DNA of 64,000 nucleotides from Clavaria fumosa (GCA_951802425.1 OX637798.1:1-64000); one strand, 5' to 3'. Positions 30,670 to 42,360 are shown, counted from the stretch's first letter. Numbers and translations: made by a program. Notes: generated from the letters alone by a model not told the origin.

Positions 30670-33600
30670 GCAGCCCAGAGAGCACAGTACGACTCTCCGG
30701 CTGCTCCGACTCTGATCGTACTAAACCTATACCCGATACCCTTTCCTTTCATCGTTCTCTTTCCCTTCTTGCCTCCTCTCCTTCTATTTCTTCTCCGTTC
30801 AAAGCAATGATAGACTCTGGTGCTGAACTTTGTTTCATTGACGCCAAATTTGCTTCTCGTTTCCATCTTCCGAAAACTCCGGTGACCCCTTGGGAGGTTG
30901 TTTTTATTAATGGGACCACCTCCGTATGGGTTACTGAAGCGGTCTGGTTATCCATTCGGCTCTCCGCCATGGATCCGACCGACATCTTGTTGTAGTTACT
31001 GATCTTGATCCCTCTAGTGATGTGATCTTGGGAATGAATTGGCTGTTCCAAAACAACCCGCTGGTTGACTGGACTACTGGCCAGATAAAACCCAGACCAT
31101 CTACGAATGAGAAAAAATCTCCGAAATCTGATCCGGAGGGTGCACTGGCCAGCACTCTCCATTCTGTCCCTCTGTCCACCTCTGTCCCTCTGTCTGTCTC
31201 CACTCTGTGCGCTCCGGTTCAAATGTTGTCTGCAGCGACTCCGAACCAAGCCCAGACTCTGTCTCCATCTCTGCTTCTGTCTCCGTCTTTGACTCCGTCT
31301 CTGACCTCTCCATCTACTCCGTCTCTCCAGGAGACACCCAAGGTTTCCTTTGTGAATGCTGCCGCATTCGCCACGGCTTGTGGACTTCGTGGGTCCCAAG
31401 TTTTTGGCATGATGTTGTCAAGCGAGTCTGCATGCGCGGCCTCCGCTTCGTTCAACGTTCCCGACACCACCCCCCAGGATCTCCTCTCCATTCCGGAGGA
31501 GTACAGGGACTTTCCAGATGTCTTCAGTAAAAAGAAGGCAGACACCCTTGCTCCGCATCGACCGTATGATTTAAAAATCAACCTGCTGGATGGCCAATCC
31601 CCTCCGCCAGGTGCAGTCTATTCTCTGTCGCAGTCCGAACTCAGCGAACTCCGCAAGTTTCTGGACGAACACCTCCGCATCGGATTTATCCGTCTGAGCC
31701 GTTCTCCGCACGGAGCACCTGTGCTCTTCATCTGGAAGAAGAACGGAACACTCCGATTATGCGTTGATTTCTGTGGTCTCAATAAATTGACCAAAAAAGA
31801 CCGTTATCCGCTCCTGCTGACTAAAGATCTTCTCGACGTTCCAGGAAAAGCCCGAATCTATACAAAACTCGACCTCTGACACGCGTATCACCTGGTCTGT
31901 ATCACTGAGGGTGATGAATGGAAGACCGCATTCCGCACCCGATACGGATCCTTTGAATGGTGTGTGATGCCTTTTGGGCTCACAAACGCGCCTGCCACAT
32001 TCCAGCACTTTATGAACGACATATTCTCCGACCTTCTCGACATGTTCATGGTCGTCTACCTCGACGACATCCTCATTTACTCCAAGGATCCAAAACAACA
32101 CGTTGAGCACGTCCGAGAGGTACTCCGAAGGCTCCGGGAGCACGGTCTCTTCCTGAACCCGGCTAAGTGTGAATTTCACACTGAAACCGTGGAGTATCTT
32201 GGATTTGTTTTATCTCTGTCCGGACTTTCTATGGACACGGCTAAAGTGAAAACTATACAGGACTGGCCGACTCCGCGGAAGGTCAAGGATGTCCAATCCT
32301 TCCTCAGGTTCACCAATTTCTACTGCCGCTTCGTCCATGGCTATTCCGAGATCGTCACTCTGATGAACTGCTTGACGCATAAAAACATCGAGTGGCAGTG
32401 GTCTGACGATTGCCAGTCCATGTTTGACTATCTAAAAACTGTGTTCTCCACGGCTCCGATCCTCTTGCACTTCCTTCCTGGAGCTCTGCTGATAGTTGAA
32501 ACAGACGCCTCGGACTACACTGTCGCCGCGATACTTTCTACAGTCGCCTCTGACGGTGAAGTCCATCCTGTCGCTTTTCATTCCCGCACCCTAGGCGTCT
32601 CCGAACTGAACTATGATACACACGATAAGGAACTCCTTGCTATATTTGAGGTGTTTACCGCTTGGAGGCACTATCTCGAAGGTTCTGAAATTCCGGTCGA
32701 CGTTGTTACCGACCACAAGAACCTAGAGTACTTCTCCACAGTCCGCTTGCTCACCCGGCGTCAAGCCAGGTGGTCGGAGTTCCTTTCCCAGTTCAATTTC
32801 GTGATCCGATTCCGCCCCAGGCGCCTCGGAATGAAACCTGATGCGTTGACTAGACGTTGGGACATCTATCCCAAAGAGGGGGATAGTGACTATGCCTGCG
32901 TCAATCCACAAAACCTCCGACCGATGTTCTCCAGCGAACAATTGATATCGTCTCTCCGAGCTTCATCGCTTTACTTACCCGCACTCCGCGTGTCGTTTGT
33001 GATTGACGATCATCAACTCCGAGAGGACATCCGTTCTGGACTCTTGCTCGATCCTGTGATTGTCCCCATCCTAGAAGACCTCCGCTCGAACTCCGTGGAC
33101 CCTAAGTGGTCCATGGACGACGACGGACTTCTCCGCGAGCGTGGACGGATCTATGTACCGGACGTCAATGACCTCCGACTCTGCGTTTTACTTGCGAAAC
33201 ATGATCACCTGCTCGCTGGACATTTCAGTAGGACCAAGACTACGGCCTTGGTCTTCAGGGATTATACCTGGCCGAAACTCCAAGGATTCACATTGGACTT
33301 TTGCAAATCTTGCACGACTTGTGGTAGGGCGAAAGCCCCTCGGCATAAGCCGTATGGAACACTCAAGCAGCTGCCCATACCCGAGAAACCGTGGAATTCC
33401 ATTTCGATGGATTTCATCGAGCAACTCCCTGAGAGCTCTGGTTTTACCGCAATATTGGTGGTTGTTGATAGGTTTACGAAGCAGGGGATCTTCATCCTGA
33501 CGACTGACAAAGTGAACTCCGCGGAGTTAGCCCATCTATTCGTATTCCACGTCTTCTCGAAACATGGAGTTCCGTTGCATGTCACCTCCGATCGCAGCTC

Positions 33601-34486
33601 TGAGTTCGTTTCCCGTTTTTTTCGCTCATTGGGTAAAGTCCTGGACATGACTTTACACTTCACCTCCGGATATCATCCGGAGGGTGACGGACAGACGGAG
33701 CGGACTAACCAGACGTTGGAACAATACCTCCATTGTTACTGCAATTACCAGCAGGACAACTGGTCGCAGCTTCTACCCCTCGCTGAGTTTGCCTACAACA
33801 ATGCCCCGAGCACCACCACTGGGGTTTCTCCATTCTTCGCGAACAAGGGTTATCATCCGAATATCTCGGTATTTCCCGAATGCGAAGTAACTTCGGTCCG
33901 TGCCCGAGAGCTTGCTGTAGACTTGGATCAGCTGCACCAAGAACTCCGTAACCAAATCGCCGAAGTGCAGATTCGCTATCAGGGTCCGGCGGACAAATGT
34001 CGGACTCCGGCACCGGAGTTTAACGTCGGAAACCGAGTATACATTAAGGCGAAGTTTTTCCGTACGACCAGACCCTCCAAAAAACTCTCTGACAAGTTCC
34101 TCGGACCTTTCGAAATCATCGGAGAGGCCGGTTCGCACTCCTTCGTACTCCGACTCCCCAAGGCCATGCGAGCCGTCCACCCCGTCTTCCACATTTCCAT
34201 GCTGGAGCCAGTCACTCCGAATACAATTCCGAATCGTACCATCACCCCGCCTCCTCCGGTAGAGATCGATGGAGACTTAGAGCACAAAATCTCCGAAGTG
34301 CTCGACTCCAAGATCGACAAACGCCGCACCTGCAAACTCCTATACCTGGTGTGGTGGTCCGGATACGAAGGAACCGATGAGGAAACATCCTGGCTTCCTG
34401 CTACAGAACTTGTTCATGCCTCCGAGGCCGTTTCGGATTTCCACCAAGCTTATCCGAATAAGCCCGGACCTCTCAATACCCTCTAG
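30666..34486 (+). pseudogene. Element E Pol: protease, RT, RNase H, integrase, chromodomain
   Basis: It enters by -1 shift from gag. Protease has MIDSGAELCFID, then VILGMNWLF across a 1-base deletion near 30990. RT has RLCVDFCGLN, MPFGLTNAPATFQHFMND and YLDD (32057-32068). RNase H has VETDASDYTVAAIL and DKELLAIF. Integrase has an HHCC zinc region (HDHLLAGHF...CKSCTTCGRAK), Asp in SMDFIEQLP, Asp in TSDRSSEF and Glu in TERTNQTLEQ. The C-terminal chromodomain is YLVWWSGYEG...ETSWLP, to about 34450. Lesions are the frameshift and one TGA at 31877-31879 (CGA-type) in RT. The 840-residue part 31964-34486 is uninterrupted. The chromodomain predicts targeting to heterochromatin. Confidence 0.9.
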
Positions 34487-34553
34487 ACCTTTCTCTGTAC
34501 ACTCCGATACCCCGAAATTTTTCTTATGCTTCTATTTACGTACATTTTCCGTT

Positions 34554-35481
34554 CTATACTACTCCATCTCTCACTTCTCCATCTTCTCCGATTCCCAAAA
34601 AAAAAAAATCTGTATTTCTGTCTCTCTGTCTCTCTGTCTCTCTCTCCGTTCCTTTCTCCAAAAACTCCGAACCTTTTATTTTTTCTCCCAAGCCCTCCAC
34701 CACCATCTTCTCTGCCTCCTCCTTCTCCTCCCCCGCTCCCCGCTTCCCCATCAGAAATCCCCGGAGGATCTTCCGATCCTCTGCCACCGCCTTCCACTCC
34801 GCCCTCATCTCCTTCCGCTCCGCCCTCGCCTCCTTCCGCCACTCCTCCAACTCGAACACCCTGCGGACCACCAACTCGTAGATGGTCCTCACCACCCCGG
34901 TCCGCTCCGCCTCCGCTCTGTCCACATCCGCCCGTGGCGCCCGCACCTCCTTCACCTCCTCCTCTGACTCCACCACGGTCTTCTTCGACCATGCAGAGCG
35001 GAATTTCTTCTGCTCCGGCCCCTCCGCCTCTCCGCCCCCACACTGCTGTTTCGCTGCCGCACATGCGACACAAGCGGTGCCCCGCCCTCCGCTCGGCCAC
35101 ACACACCCCATCCCGAGCCGGACACATCGCGCGCTCCGTGTCCGACTCCGTGGCCAGCGTCTGCTTCCTCCCTGTCCCCTGCGCCTTTGCGATTTCCTCC
35201 GCCCTCCGCTTCACCTCCACCACCCTCACCCTCTCCATCTCCTCCCGCCACACCTTATCCGCGGCCTCCCTCTTCTTCCGTTCCTCCTCCTCCCGCTTCC
35301 ACCGCTCCTCCTCCTCCCACGCCTTCTTGTCCTTCAGCGCCTTGATCTGGCGCATGAGGACCGCGATCTCGGGGTCCTCGTCCTCCACGCGCAACTGCGC
35401 GGGGACGGCGACTGCAGGGCATGGTCGAGGGCGGGGAGGCCGGCTGGGCCCCGCTCTGGGTGTGCTCGGGTTATGTGACAT
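34554..35481 (-). pseudogene. Antisense ORF of element E: coiled coil and Zn2Cys6 cluster
   Basis: Read on the minus strand between the pol stop and the 3' LTR. ATG 35479-35481 starts a Pro/Arg-rich leader, then a charged coiled coil (VLMRQIKALKDKKA...EEEERKKREAADK), a six-cysteine cluster about residues 120-151 (C-x2-C-x6-C-x10-C-x2-C-x6-C, with CARCVRLGMGC and CVACAAAKQQC) and a second coiled coil ending at 34554. This copy lacks 11 bp between two GCGCGC motifs near 35130, which shifts frame just before the cluster. The duplicate at 37491-37913 keeps those 11 bp and reads through. About 312 residues when intact. Zn2Cys6 proteins are typically nuclear DNA-binding regulators, but this cluster is poor in the basic residues usual for that role. 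Function unknown. Confidence 0.72.
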
Positions 35482-35702
35482 CGAGGGTTTTAAAGAAAAT
35501 AGTAGGGATTGCCCATGCTAGGGGCTAGTGATGATGGTAGCAGGTTAAAAAGAGAAAAAGTGTTGCACGACGCGCGCGGCCTTTTGACCCCCAAAAAAAT
35601 TTCGGACTCTGCTCGAGACGCTGTGAAACTCCGACGCTAACTTGTTATGGAAGCCATGTGTTCACACGGACTTTGGCCACAGGGTCTCAGGGGTTCGACC
35701 CT

Positions 35703-35715
35703 AAGAGGGGGATAC
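35703..35715 (+). promoter_or_regulatory. Polypurine tract of element E
   Basis: AAGAGGGGGATAC immediately before the 3' LTR. The same tract precedes the third LTR copy at 38146. Confidence 0.65.
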
Positions 35716-36436
35716 TGTTACGACCCCATCCGCTTGCATAAGCACGACCCCCGCTCCGGACTCCGAGCTCCTTACCAACTCCAATCCGCTCCGCCGTAAC
35801 TCTGTGCACTCTGCTCCGCACCTTCATCGGACTTCACTCCGCCAGCCTTCGGACCGTTCAGACTTCGTTCCAGAACCTTCTCCCTCCATCCCCTCATTCT
35901 GTTTACCATTGAGAGGATACCCTTGACCCATGGGAGTCGCTTTTTGTTGTTGTTTCTTTGTTCCAAGAAAATTGCACAGGCACAAGTGGTGAAACTCTCC
36001 TAGTAATTTGATAAGTACATTGTTTCACATTACTCCTATACTCTGTCCTTGCAGTATAAGTTTCCACCTGTATCTCTCTGCTCCTCAGTTCGAATATAAC
36101 GTCTCTTGATTCCAAAAACATCTCTGAGCTTTCGTCCTCACCGTCCTTGATTTTCTCCACGTCATATGACCAACTCCGACCCACTCCAACGGACTCCGAT
36201 CACTTCGGAGTTGAATTACGTTCTGATTCTCTCTTAGGTATTGTTCTTGTTTGATAAATAGGGACAAGTATATACGTGGTGGCACAACACATACGTTGAG
36301 GCCACAGTCCCATAAGTCTCCTTCCTCTTGTTTACTTCTCCTTTTCACCAATATCGGACTCCGACCGGACTCTGATAGAACATCTCTGTTCCGCTCCGCT
36401 AACCCCTTCGCCACTAACCTTGTTAGGACCTTGACA
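35716..36436 (+). repeat. 3' LTR of element E
   Basis: 721 bp, ending GGACCTTGACA, followed by GAGGG (36437-36441), the right target duplication. Confidence 0.92.
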
Positions 36437-37490
36437 GAGGGATAGAAAGTATTGCACCTGTGAAGGACAAGGGACCATCACAGTCATGAGAAAAGAAGCC
36501 TGAACCCCACTCTCAGTCACCTTCACCCCTCACCTTCACCTTCATGAACACTCTTACTCACCCTCACCCACCCCATTTACTCTGTCACTCTCACAATCAT
36601 CTTCACTCTCACCCTGGCTCACACTTCTGCTTCATCTGCACACCCACTCTACCCTTTACATTAAATCATGTAAATTCATATAAATATTACTGAAGATACT
36701 GCTCATAGGTATGCATCTACTCACAAAGTCTGATGAAAATATATGAAGTGTTTGCTGAGATATAGCCAATGTGCCATGCTCATTTAATATCAAGAATAAT
36801 GGGGATCTTTGGAACAGATGGAAAGTGGGATGTGGTTTCCATACAAAAGATGATGCCAAAAATGGGAACTAGGCATATGAATATTTTGGTGATTATTGGA
36901 AATTATTTAACAGAAGTTGGCCAATGCTGCATTGGCCAAGTGTTGTGGGTATGCCTTATGCTTCCAAAGATCCCAGGTTCCAAAACTACAGTGGCCAGCT
37001 GTGGCCAGATGTTAGAGAAGGGTCAGCAGAAAGTGGAGCATTGGCCACTTGGTAGTGAATGGTATGGGGGGTTAGAGGGGGTATAGGGAAAGGGTGTGGG
37101 TGCTTTACATAAGTGTTTTAGTGTCCAGGTCCAAAGATCCCGGGAAAATGAGTTTTTTGGGCATTTTCAGGGGATGTTTGAAAGTAGAAGCTTAGGGGAT
37201 CAGGTAAGTGGCCATAAACCATTGATATACTATAGAGAATGTCTCCTCAAAGTTTCATAGGCCTCCCATGCCTACGTATTGTACAATATGCTATTCTTTG
37301 TAATGATACACTAGGAAGAGGCCAAAATGAAAACCAGGGGATCTTTTGAAGTAGCAAGTGGGGTGAGACATGATCCATACAAAAGTTGTATTGTTTTATC
37401 TATAGAACATGTCTACAAGGTTCCTATAACACATTTTGCAGTTTTTTATTATGTGGCCAAACTTGCATTGGCCATTTGTTTTACAGCTAG
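36437..37490 (+). repeat. Repeat R2 (with D-LTR tail)
   Basis: It starts with the last bases of the D LTR (GAGGGATAGAAAGTATTGCA), then R. It carries the empty site of element C (GGCTCACAC|TTCTGC at 36626), the TTGGCCAATGC palindrome and a single copy of most of the 654-bp unit. It ends exactly at the hairpin plus TTTTACAGCTAG, then jumps into element E sequence. Confidence 0.85.
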
Positions 37491-38145
37491 TTTCGCCGCC
37501 GCACACTTGACACAAGCGGTGCCCCGCCCTCCGCTCGGCCACACACACCCCATCCCGAGCCGGACACATCGCGCGCAGTCCGCGCGCTCCGTGTCCGACT
37601 CCGTGGCCGGCGTCCGCTTCCTCCCCGTCCCCTGCGCCTTCGCGATTTCCTCCGCCCTCCGCTTCACCTCCACCACCCTCACCCTCTCCATCTCCTCCCG
37701 CTGCACCTTATCCGCGGCCTCCCTCTTCTTCCATTCCTCCTCCTCCTGCGCCTTCTTGTCCTTCAGCACCTTGATCTGGCGCATGAGGACCGCGATCTCG
37801 GGGTCCTCGTCCTCCACGCACAACTGCACGGGGATGGCGACCGCAGGGCGTGGTCGAGGGCGGGGAGGCCGGCTGGGCCCCACTCCGGGTGTGCTCGGGT
37901 TATGTGACATCAAGGGTTTTAAAGAAAATAGTAGGGATTGCCCGTGCTAGGGGCTAGTGATGATGGTAGCAGGTTAAAGAAGAGAAAAAGTGTTGCATGA
38001 CGCGCGCGGCCTTTTGACCCCCAAAAATTTTTCGGACTCCGCTCGAGACGCTGCGAAACTCCGACGCTAACTTGTTATGGAAGCCACGTGTTCACGCGGA
38101 CTTTGGCCACAGGGTCTCAGGGGTTCGACCCTAAGAGGGGGATAC
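37491..38145 (-). pseudogene. Duplicated 3' part of element E with antisense ORF fragment
   Basis: This matches 35047-35715. The antisense ORF starts at ATG 37911-37913 and reads through the coiled coil and the first four cysteines (CARCVRLGMGC...CVKC) before the R2 junction truncates it. It keeps the 11-bp segment lost at 35130, so it shows the unbroken frame of the antisense protein. Confidence 0.8.
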
Positions 38146-38866
38146 TGTTACGACCCCATCCGCTTGCATAAGCACGACCCCCGCTCCGGACTCCGAGCTC
38201 CTTACCAACTCCAATCTGCTCCGCCGTAACTCCGTGCACTCTGCTCTGCACCTTCATCGGACTTCACTCCGCCGGCCTTCGGACCGTTCGGACTTCATTC
38301 CAGAACCTTCTCCCTCCATCCCCTCATTCTGTTTACCATTGAGAGGATACCCTTGACCCATGGGAGTCGCTTTTTGTTGTTGTTTCTTTGTTCCAAGAAA
38401 ATTGCACAGGCACAAGTGGTGAAACTCTCCTAGTAATTTGATAAGTACATTGTTTCACATTACTCCTATACTCTGTCCTTGCAGTATAAGTTTCCACCTG
38501 TATCTCTCTGCTCCTCAGTTCGAATATAACGTCTCTTGATTCCAAAAACATCTCTGAGCTTTCGTCCTCACCGTCCTTGATTTTCTCCACGTCATATGAC
38601 CAACTCCGACCCACTCCAACGGACTCCGATCACTTCGGAGTTGAATTACGTTCTGATTCTCTCTTAGGTATTGTTCTTGTTTGATAAATAGGGACAAGTA
38701 TATACGTGGTGGCACAACACATACGTTGAGGCCACAGTCCCATAAGTCTCCTTCCTCTTGTTTACTTCTCCTTTTCACCAATATCGGACTCCGACCGGAC
38801 TCTGATAGAACATCTCTGTTCCGCTCCGCTAACCCCTTCGCCACTAACCTTGTTAGGACCTTGACA
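38146..38866 (+). repeat. Third LTR of family E (tandem-duplication copy)
   Basis: 721 bp, nearly identical to 35716-36436, again followed by GAGGGATAGAAAG. It comes from a tandem duplication of 35047-37490, not from a new insertion. Confidence 0.9.
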
Positions 38867-39920
38867 GAGGGATAGAAAGTATTGCACCTGTGAAGGACAA
38901 GGGACCATCACAGTCATGAGAAAAGAAGCCTGAACCCCACTCTCAGTCACCTTCACCCCTCACCTTCACCTTCATGAACACTCTTACTCACCCTCACCCA
39001 CCCCATTTACTCTGTCACTCTCACAATCATCTTCACTCTCACCCTGGCTCACACTTCTGCTTCATCTGCACACCCACTCTACCCTTTACATTAAATCATG
39101 TAAATTCATATAAATATTACTGAAGATACTGCTCATAGGTATGCATCTACTCACAAAGTCTGATGAAAATATATGAAGTGTTTGCTGAGATATAGCCAAT
39201 GTGCCATGCTCATTTAATATCAAGAATAATGGGGATCTTTGGAACAGATGGAAAGTGGGATGTGGTTTCCATACAAAAGATGATGCCAAAAATGGGAACT
39301 AGGCATATGAATATTTTGGTGATTATTGGAAATTATTTAACAGAAGTTGGCCAATGCTGCATTGGCCAAGTGTTGTGGGTATGCCTTATGCTTCCAAAGA
39401 TCCCAGGTTCCAAAACTACAGTGGCCAGCTGTGGCCAGATGTTAGAGAAGGGTCAGCAGAAAGTGGAGCATTGGCCACTTGGTAGTGAATGGTATGGGGG
39501 GTTAGAGGGGGTATAGGGAAAGGGTGTGGGTGCTTTACATAAGTGTTTTAGTGTCCAGGTCCAAAGATCCCAGGAAAATGAGTTTTGTGGGCATTTTCAG
39601 GGGATGTTTGAAAGTAGAAGCTTAGGGGATCAGGTAAGTGGCCATAAACCATTGATATACTATAGAGAATGTCTCCCTAAAGTCTCATAGGCCTCCCATG
39701 CCTATGTATTGTACAATATGCTATTCTTTGTAATGATACACTAGGAAGAGGCCAAAATGAAAACCAGGGGATCTTTTGAAGTAGCAAGTGGGGTGAGACA
39801 TGATCCATACAAAAGTTGTATTGTTTTACCTATAGAACATGTCTACAAGGTTCCTATAACACATTTTGCAGTTTTTTATTATGTGGCCAAACTTGCATTG
39901 GCCATTTGTTTTACAGCTAG
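38867..39920 (+). repeat. Repeat R3
   Basis: Nearly identical to R2, with a second intact empty site for element C at 39056. It ends at the same TTTTACAGCTAG and joins a host-like gene at 39921. Confidence 0.85.
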
Positions 39921-40930
39921 GGTTGGTTCACCGACACCTCCAATGGACAAGAACTCCTCGAATGCGACATAACACTTGATGTCAATCCCGAGGATGGCAA
40001 ATCACTTGAAATGCACCAAGCAATCCTACAGGGCTTCGTAGGAAAACTTCGAGGGTAATTTTTTACATTATTGCACATACATAATACTAACAGCCCTTGC
40101 AGTTTGGGTGTGCAACGCCTAATCGTCTTTTTATACACCCATTCAAATCCCGATAACGGAGATTTGCACTGTGCTCCTGGCGTCGGATTGGAGATTGGTC
40201 AGGTACAGCCTTAGTTGGATTTTATGGCTTTTTTATCTGATGGCTCTTAGTTCTTGGAAGAAATTATCGGTGCAGATGTAAAATTGTTTGCAAAGGAATC
40301 GCACTCAACCCTGGTTATGCTGGTCTGTGGCCAAGTCTGGGAGATTCCTGAGGCAACTCAGGCAATCAAAACATATGCCAAAAGGTGAGTCCGCTGCCAT
40401 ATACTCAGACATTCAATTAAAAAAAACACAGTGAATCCTTCAACTGGATCGTTGGCTTTGGCCAACCGAATTTCTACCCGCACCTGGCCGCGCCGTTTCT
40501 GATGAAGCTCACGGTCAAAACTTACATCGAATGTTTCTCAATCAGCAGGATCGTCCCCGATTTACTCAAGGAGGAAGAAGGCCTTGGGGCGCACACCTCA
40601 CTTATAACTCTCAGCCCCAGCTTTGGGCTCGAATTCTTCTGGTGCCACAAGACCCTCCGCCCTCTCGGCGAGCTCATTCCGCTTCAGTGCCCGAAATGCG
40701 CTGTCCTTCGCTCAATGACGCTCACTATGGTTGGCCAGAGGGCAGGCATGTACAAGGCTTTCTGCCCTTGTGGATTTACTGTTGAGAAGGATACGAAGAT
40801 TGCCGATGCTACGCTGCCCCAGGCAGCTGATGGAAGTGTTATTGGCTGGGGTTCGCGCCTTTGGTTTGGCAGCCCTGCAGCTGCAAGCAAGGCTTGGAAT
40901 GCTCCCCGCAACGCATACAACGTCTTGTAA
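39921..40930 (+). CDS. Hypothetical multi-exon gene, N-terminus cut by repeat R3
   Basis: Exons: 39921-40054, 40103-40202, 40251-40384 and 40432-40930, separated by GT-AG introns of 48, 48 and 47 bp; the first has a TACTAAC branch site. The spliced protein (about 280 residues) reads without stops. Its parts include GWFTDTSNGQELLE, LGVQRLIVFLYTHSNPDNGD, FLEEIIGADVKLF, STLVMLVCGQVWEIPE, and a C-terminal CPKC ... CPCG arrangement that could bind zinc. I do not recognise the family. The reading frame is open right up to the R3 junction with no start codon, so the 5' end is lost. It is separated from the next gene by about 270 bp of AT-rich sequence. Confidence 0.7.
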
Positions 40931-41259
40931 TATTTCGCGTGTTTGTCACCGTCGTCTGTCAGGCCAAACGTTGATTTGTTTGCAATGCCATTTTTTTAAA
41001 ATATGCCAAGCAACTAGAGGATGAGCTGCTGTTTTGCTGATTAAAATGGCCCTGGGGAAAAGCGCTACAGTCTGCTGGCATCACTTTGCACACCGTTTGT
41101 TGTTTCTTCATGCTGTACTGGAAATAGCACTGAAATCTTTAATTTAGAGCTTACAGAAACATTCTAGAATATGTAGGGATACCAAAGAGCATTTTTCTGT
41201 AATTTTAGGATGCTCACAGACAAGTGTAGCAATAAATTGAGAATTGGAGCCATAGAGGA

Positions 41260-42360
41260 CTACGCCGTACAAACGGTCACTCTGCACAGCCGCGGGAGCG
41301 TTTGCTCGTCATCATCTGAGCTCGCAACCTCTTCATCCTCATGCTCTCCAACAGCATCTGGGTGCAACATTGAATCTTCTAACACTAGTTTTGGCTTCAG
41401 TGGGCGCTTGGGTCGAGGCGGTAAGTCTTTTGCACGGACTTTTGCGACCCGCAATCTCTCACACTCCACCATCCATGCCTCGATATCCTGGTTGTACGGG
41501 GCCATCATTGCCTTCCACTCAAGCTCGACCACTTGCTTTGCAGCTTTTTTACTCTTTCGCCCTGCGGCTCGCCTTGCCTTTGCAGCAGCTTCGTCCTCTT
41601 TCTTCTGGTTGTGTGCTCTTAGTTGTTCGCCAAACTCGGGGTCTGTTAAATGTCTTCCAAGGCCTCCGGGAAAGAGTGTAGCTCAGTCAGTCTTGGGTTT
41701 GCCCTCTTTATGCTGCGTTTTCGTGCCTCGTCCACCCACTACCGTGATACTCCCTGGTCTGAAGGGGGGTATCCACTCTCGTCCATTCCATACAAATCTT
41801 CAGGTCTGATTTCTGTTCACAACAAACTTCTCCACCAGCTCCAACCAACGTTTCTTGGTTTCAGGATTCAGGGCTTGTGCGCGTTGTGTGTCAAGCAGCT
41901 TGCTCCAGTGGGTTTGGAGCATGTCCCAATGTCGATCCAAGAACTGCCCTGCCCAGCTCCCTCCCATTTGTTCAGATCTAGTCCCAAGGCGGTTATTTCG
42001 GACCAGGTTTGCGTGTTGTTCAATGTTGTTCAGGGTCATTGGGAAGCTTCGATCTGCTGATTCCTTGATGCAGCTTACAATAACAGCTTCGCTTCTTCAG
42101 CAGGTGTGAGCTTCTGCTGCTCTTCATGTGCCTCTCAGGTGCTCCTTCCCCTGTTACACCTGTTAATTATTGTTCTCCACTGAGACTCTATCCATATTCC
42201 TTCGCTTTTTGCCGCGCACTCCTGCGCGTGTGGGACTCCTTTGTCTGCTCATGATGGTAGGCATCAACTGCGTCCTGCAGCTTTGTATCCTTGGCATGGC
42301 TCTTAATTTGAGCTTTGACACGTTCTGACAGCGCTCGGTAGGGAATAGGAAGGCGAGTTC
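41260..42360 (-). pseudogene. Pogo/Tc5-like DDE transposase, internally deleted
   Basis: Minus-strand pieces follow the order of agaric pogo-like (CENP-B/Tc5 HTH, DDE_1) transposases: a basic N-terminal segment (SHAKDTKLQDAVDAYHHEQTK) near 42270, then a helix-turn-helix region (GGSWAGQFLDRHWDMLQTHW, TQRAQALNPETKKRW) in 41800-42039. The MDES-containing first-Asp region and GTKTQHKEG follow near 41700-41790. The sequence then skips to the C-terminal tail (LRAHNQKKEDEA near 41590; WKAMMAPYNQDIEAWMVECERLRVAKVRAKDLP in 41260-41532). The catalytic core between the first Asp and the tail is missing, and several frame changes occur. No inverted termini were identified. It is dead, and could only move by trans help if its termini survive. 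Confidence 0.75.

Larger units (their letters stand above)
28733..36436 (+). mobile_element. Chromovirus (Ty3/Gypsy) element E, full length, 7704 bp, with antisense ORF
   Basis: It has 721-bp LTRs (TGTTA(T/C)GACCCC...GGACCTTGACA) and target duplication GAGG(C/G). The order is LTR, gag, pol with chromodomain, antisense Zn2Cys6/coiled-coil ORF, purine tract, LTR. The empty site is intact at 15119-15132 in module 1. Pol has only two lesions, so this is the best-preserved element in the window. Confidence 0.93.

Noticed and set aside
35691..35702. GGTTCGACCCT, resembling a tRNA B box, just before the E purine tract
   Set aside because: No cloverleaf or A box fits around it. It is in all E copies as part of the PPT region.
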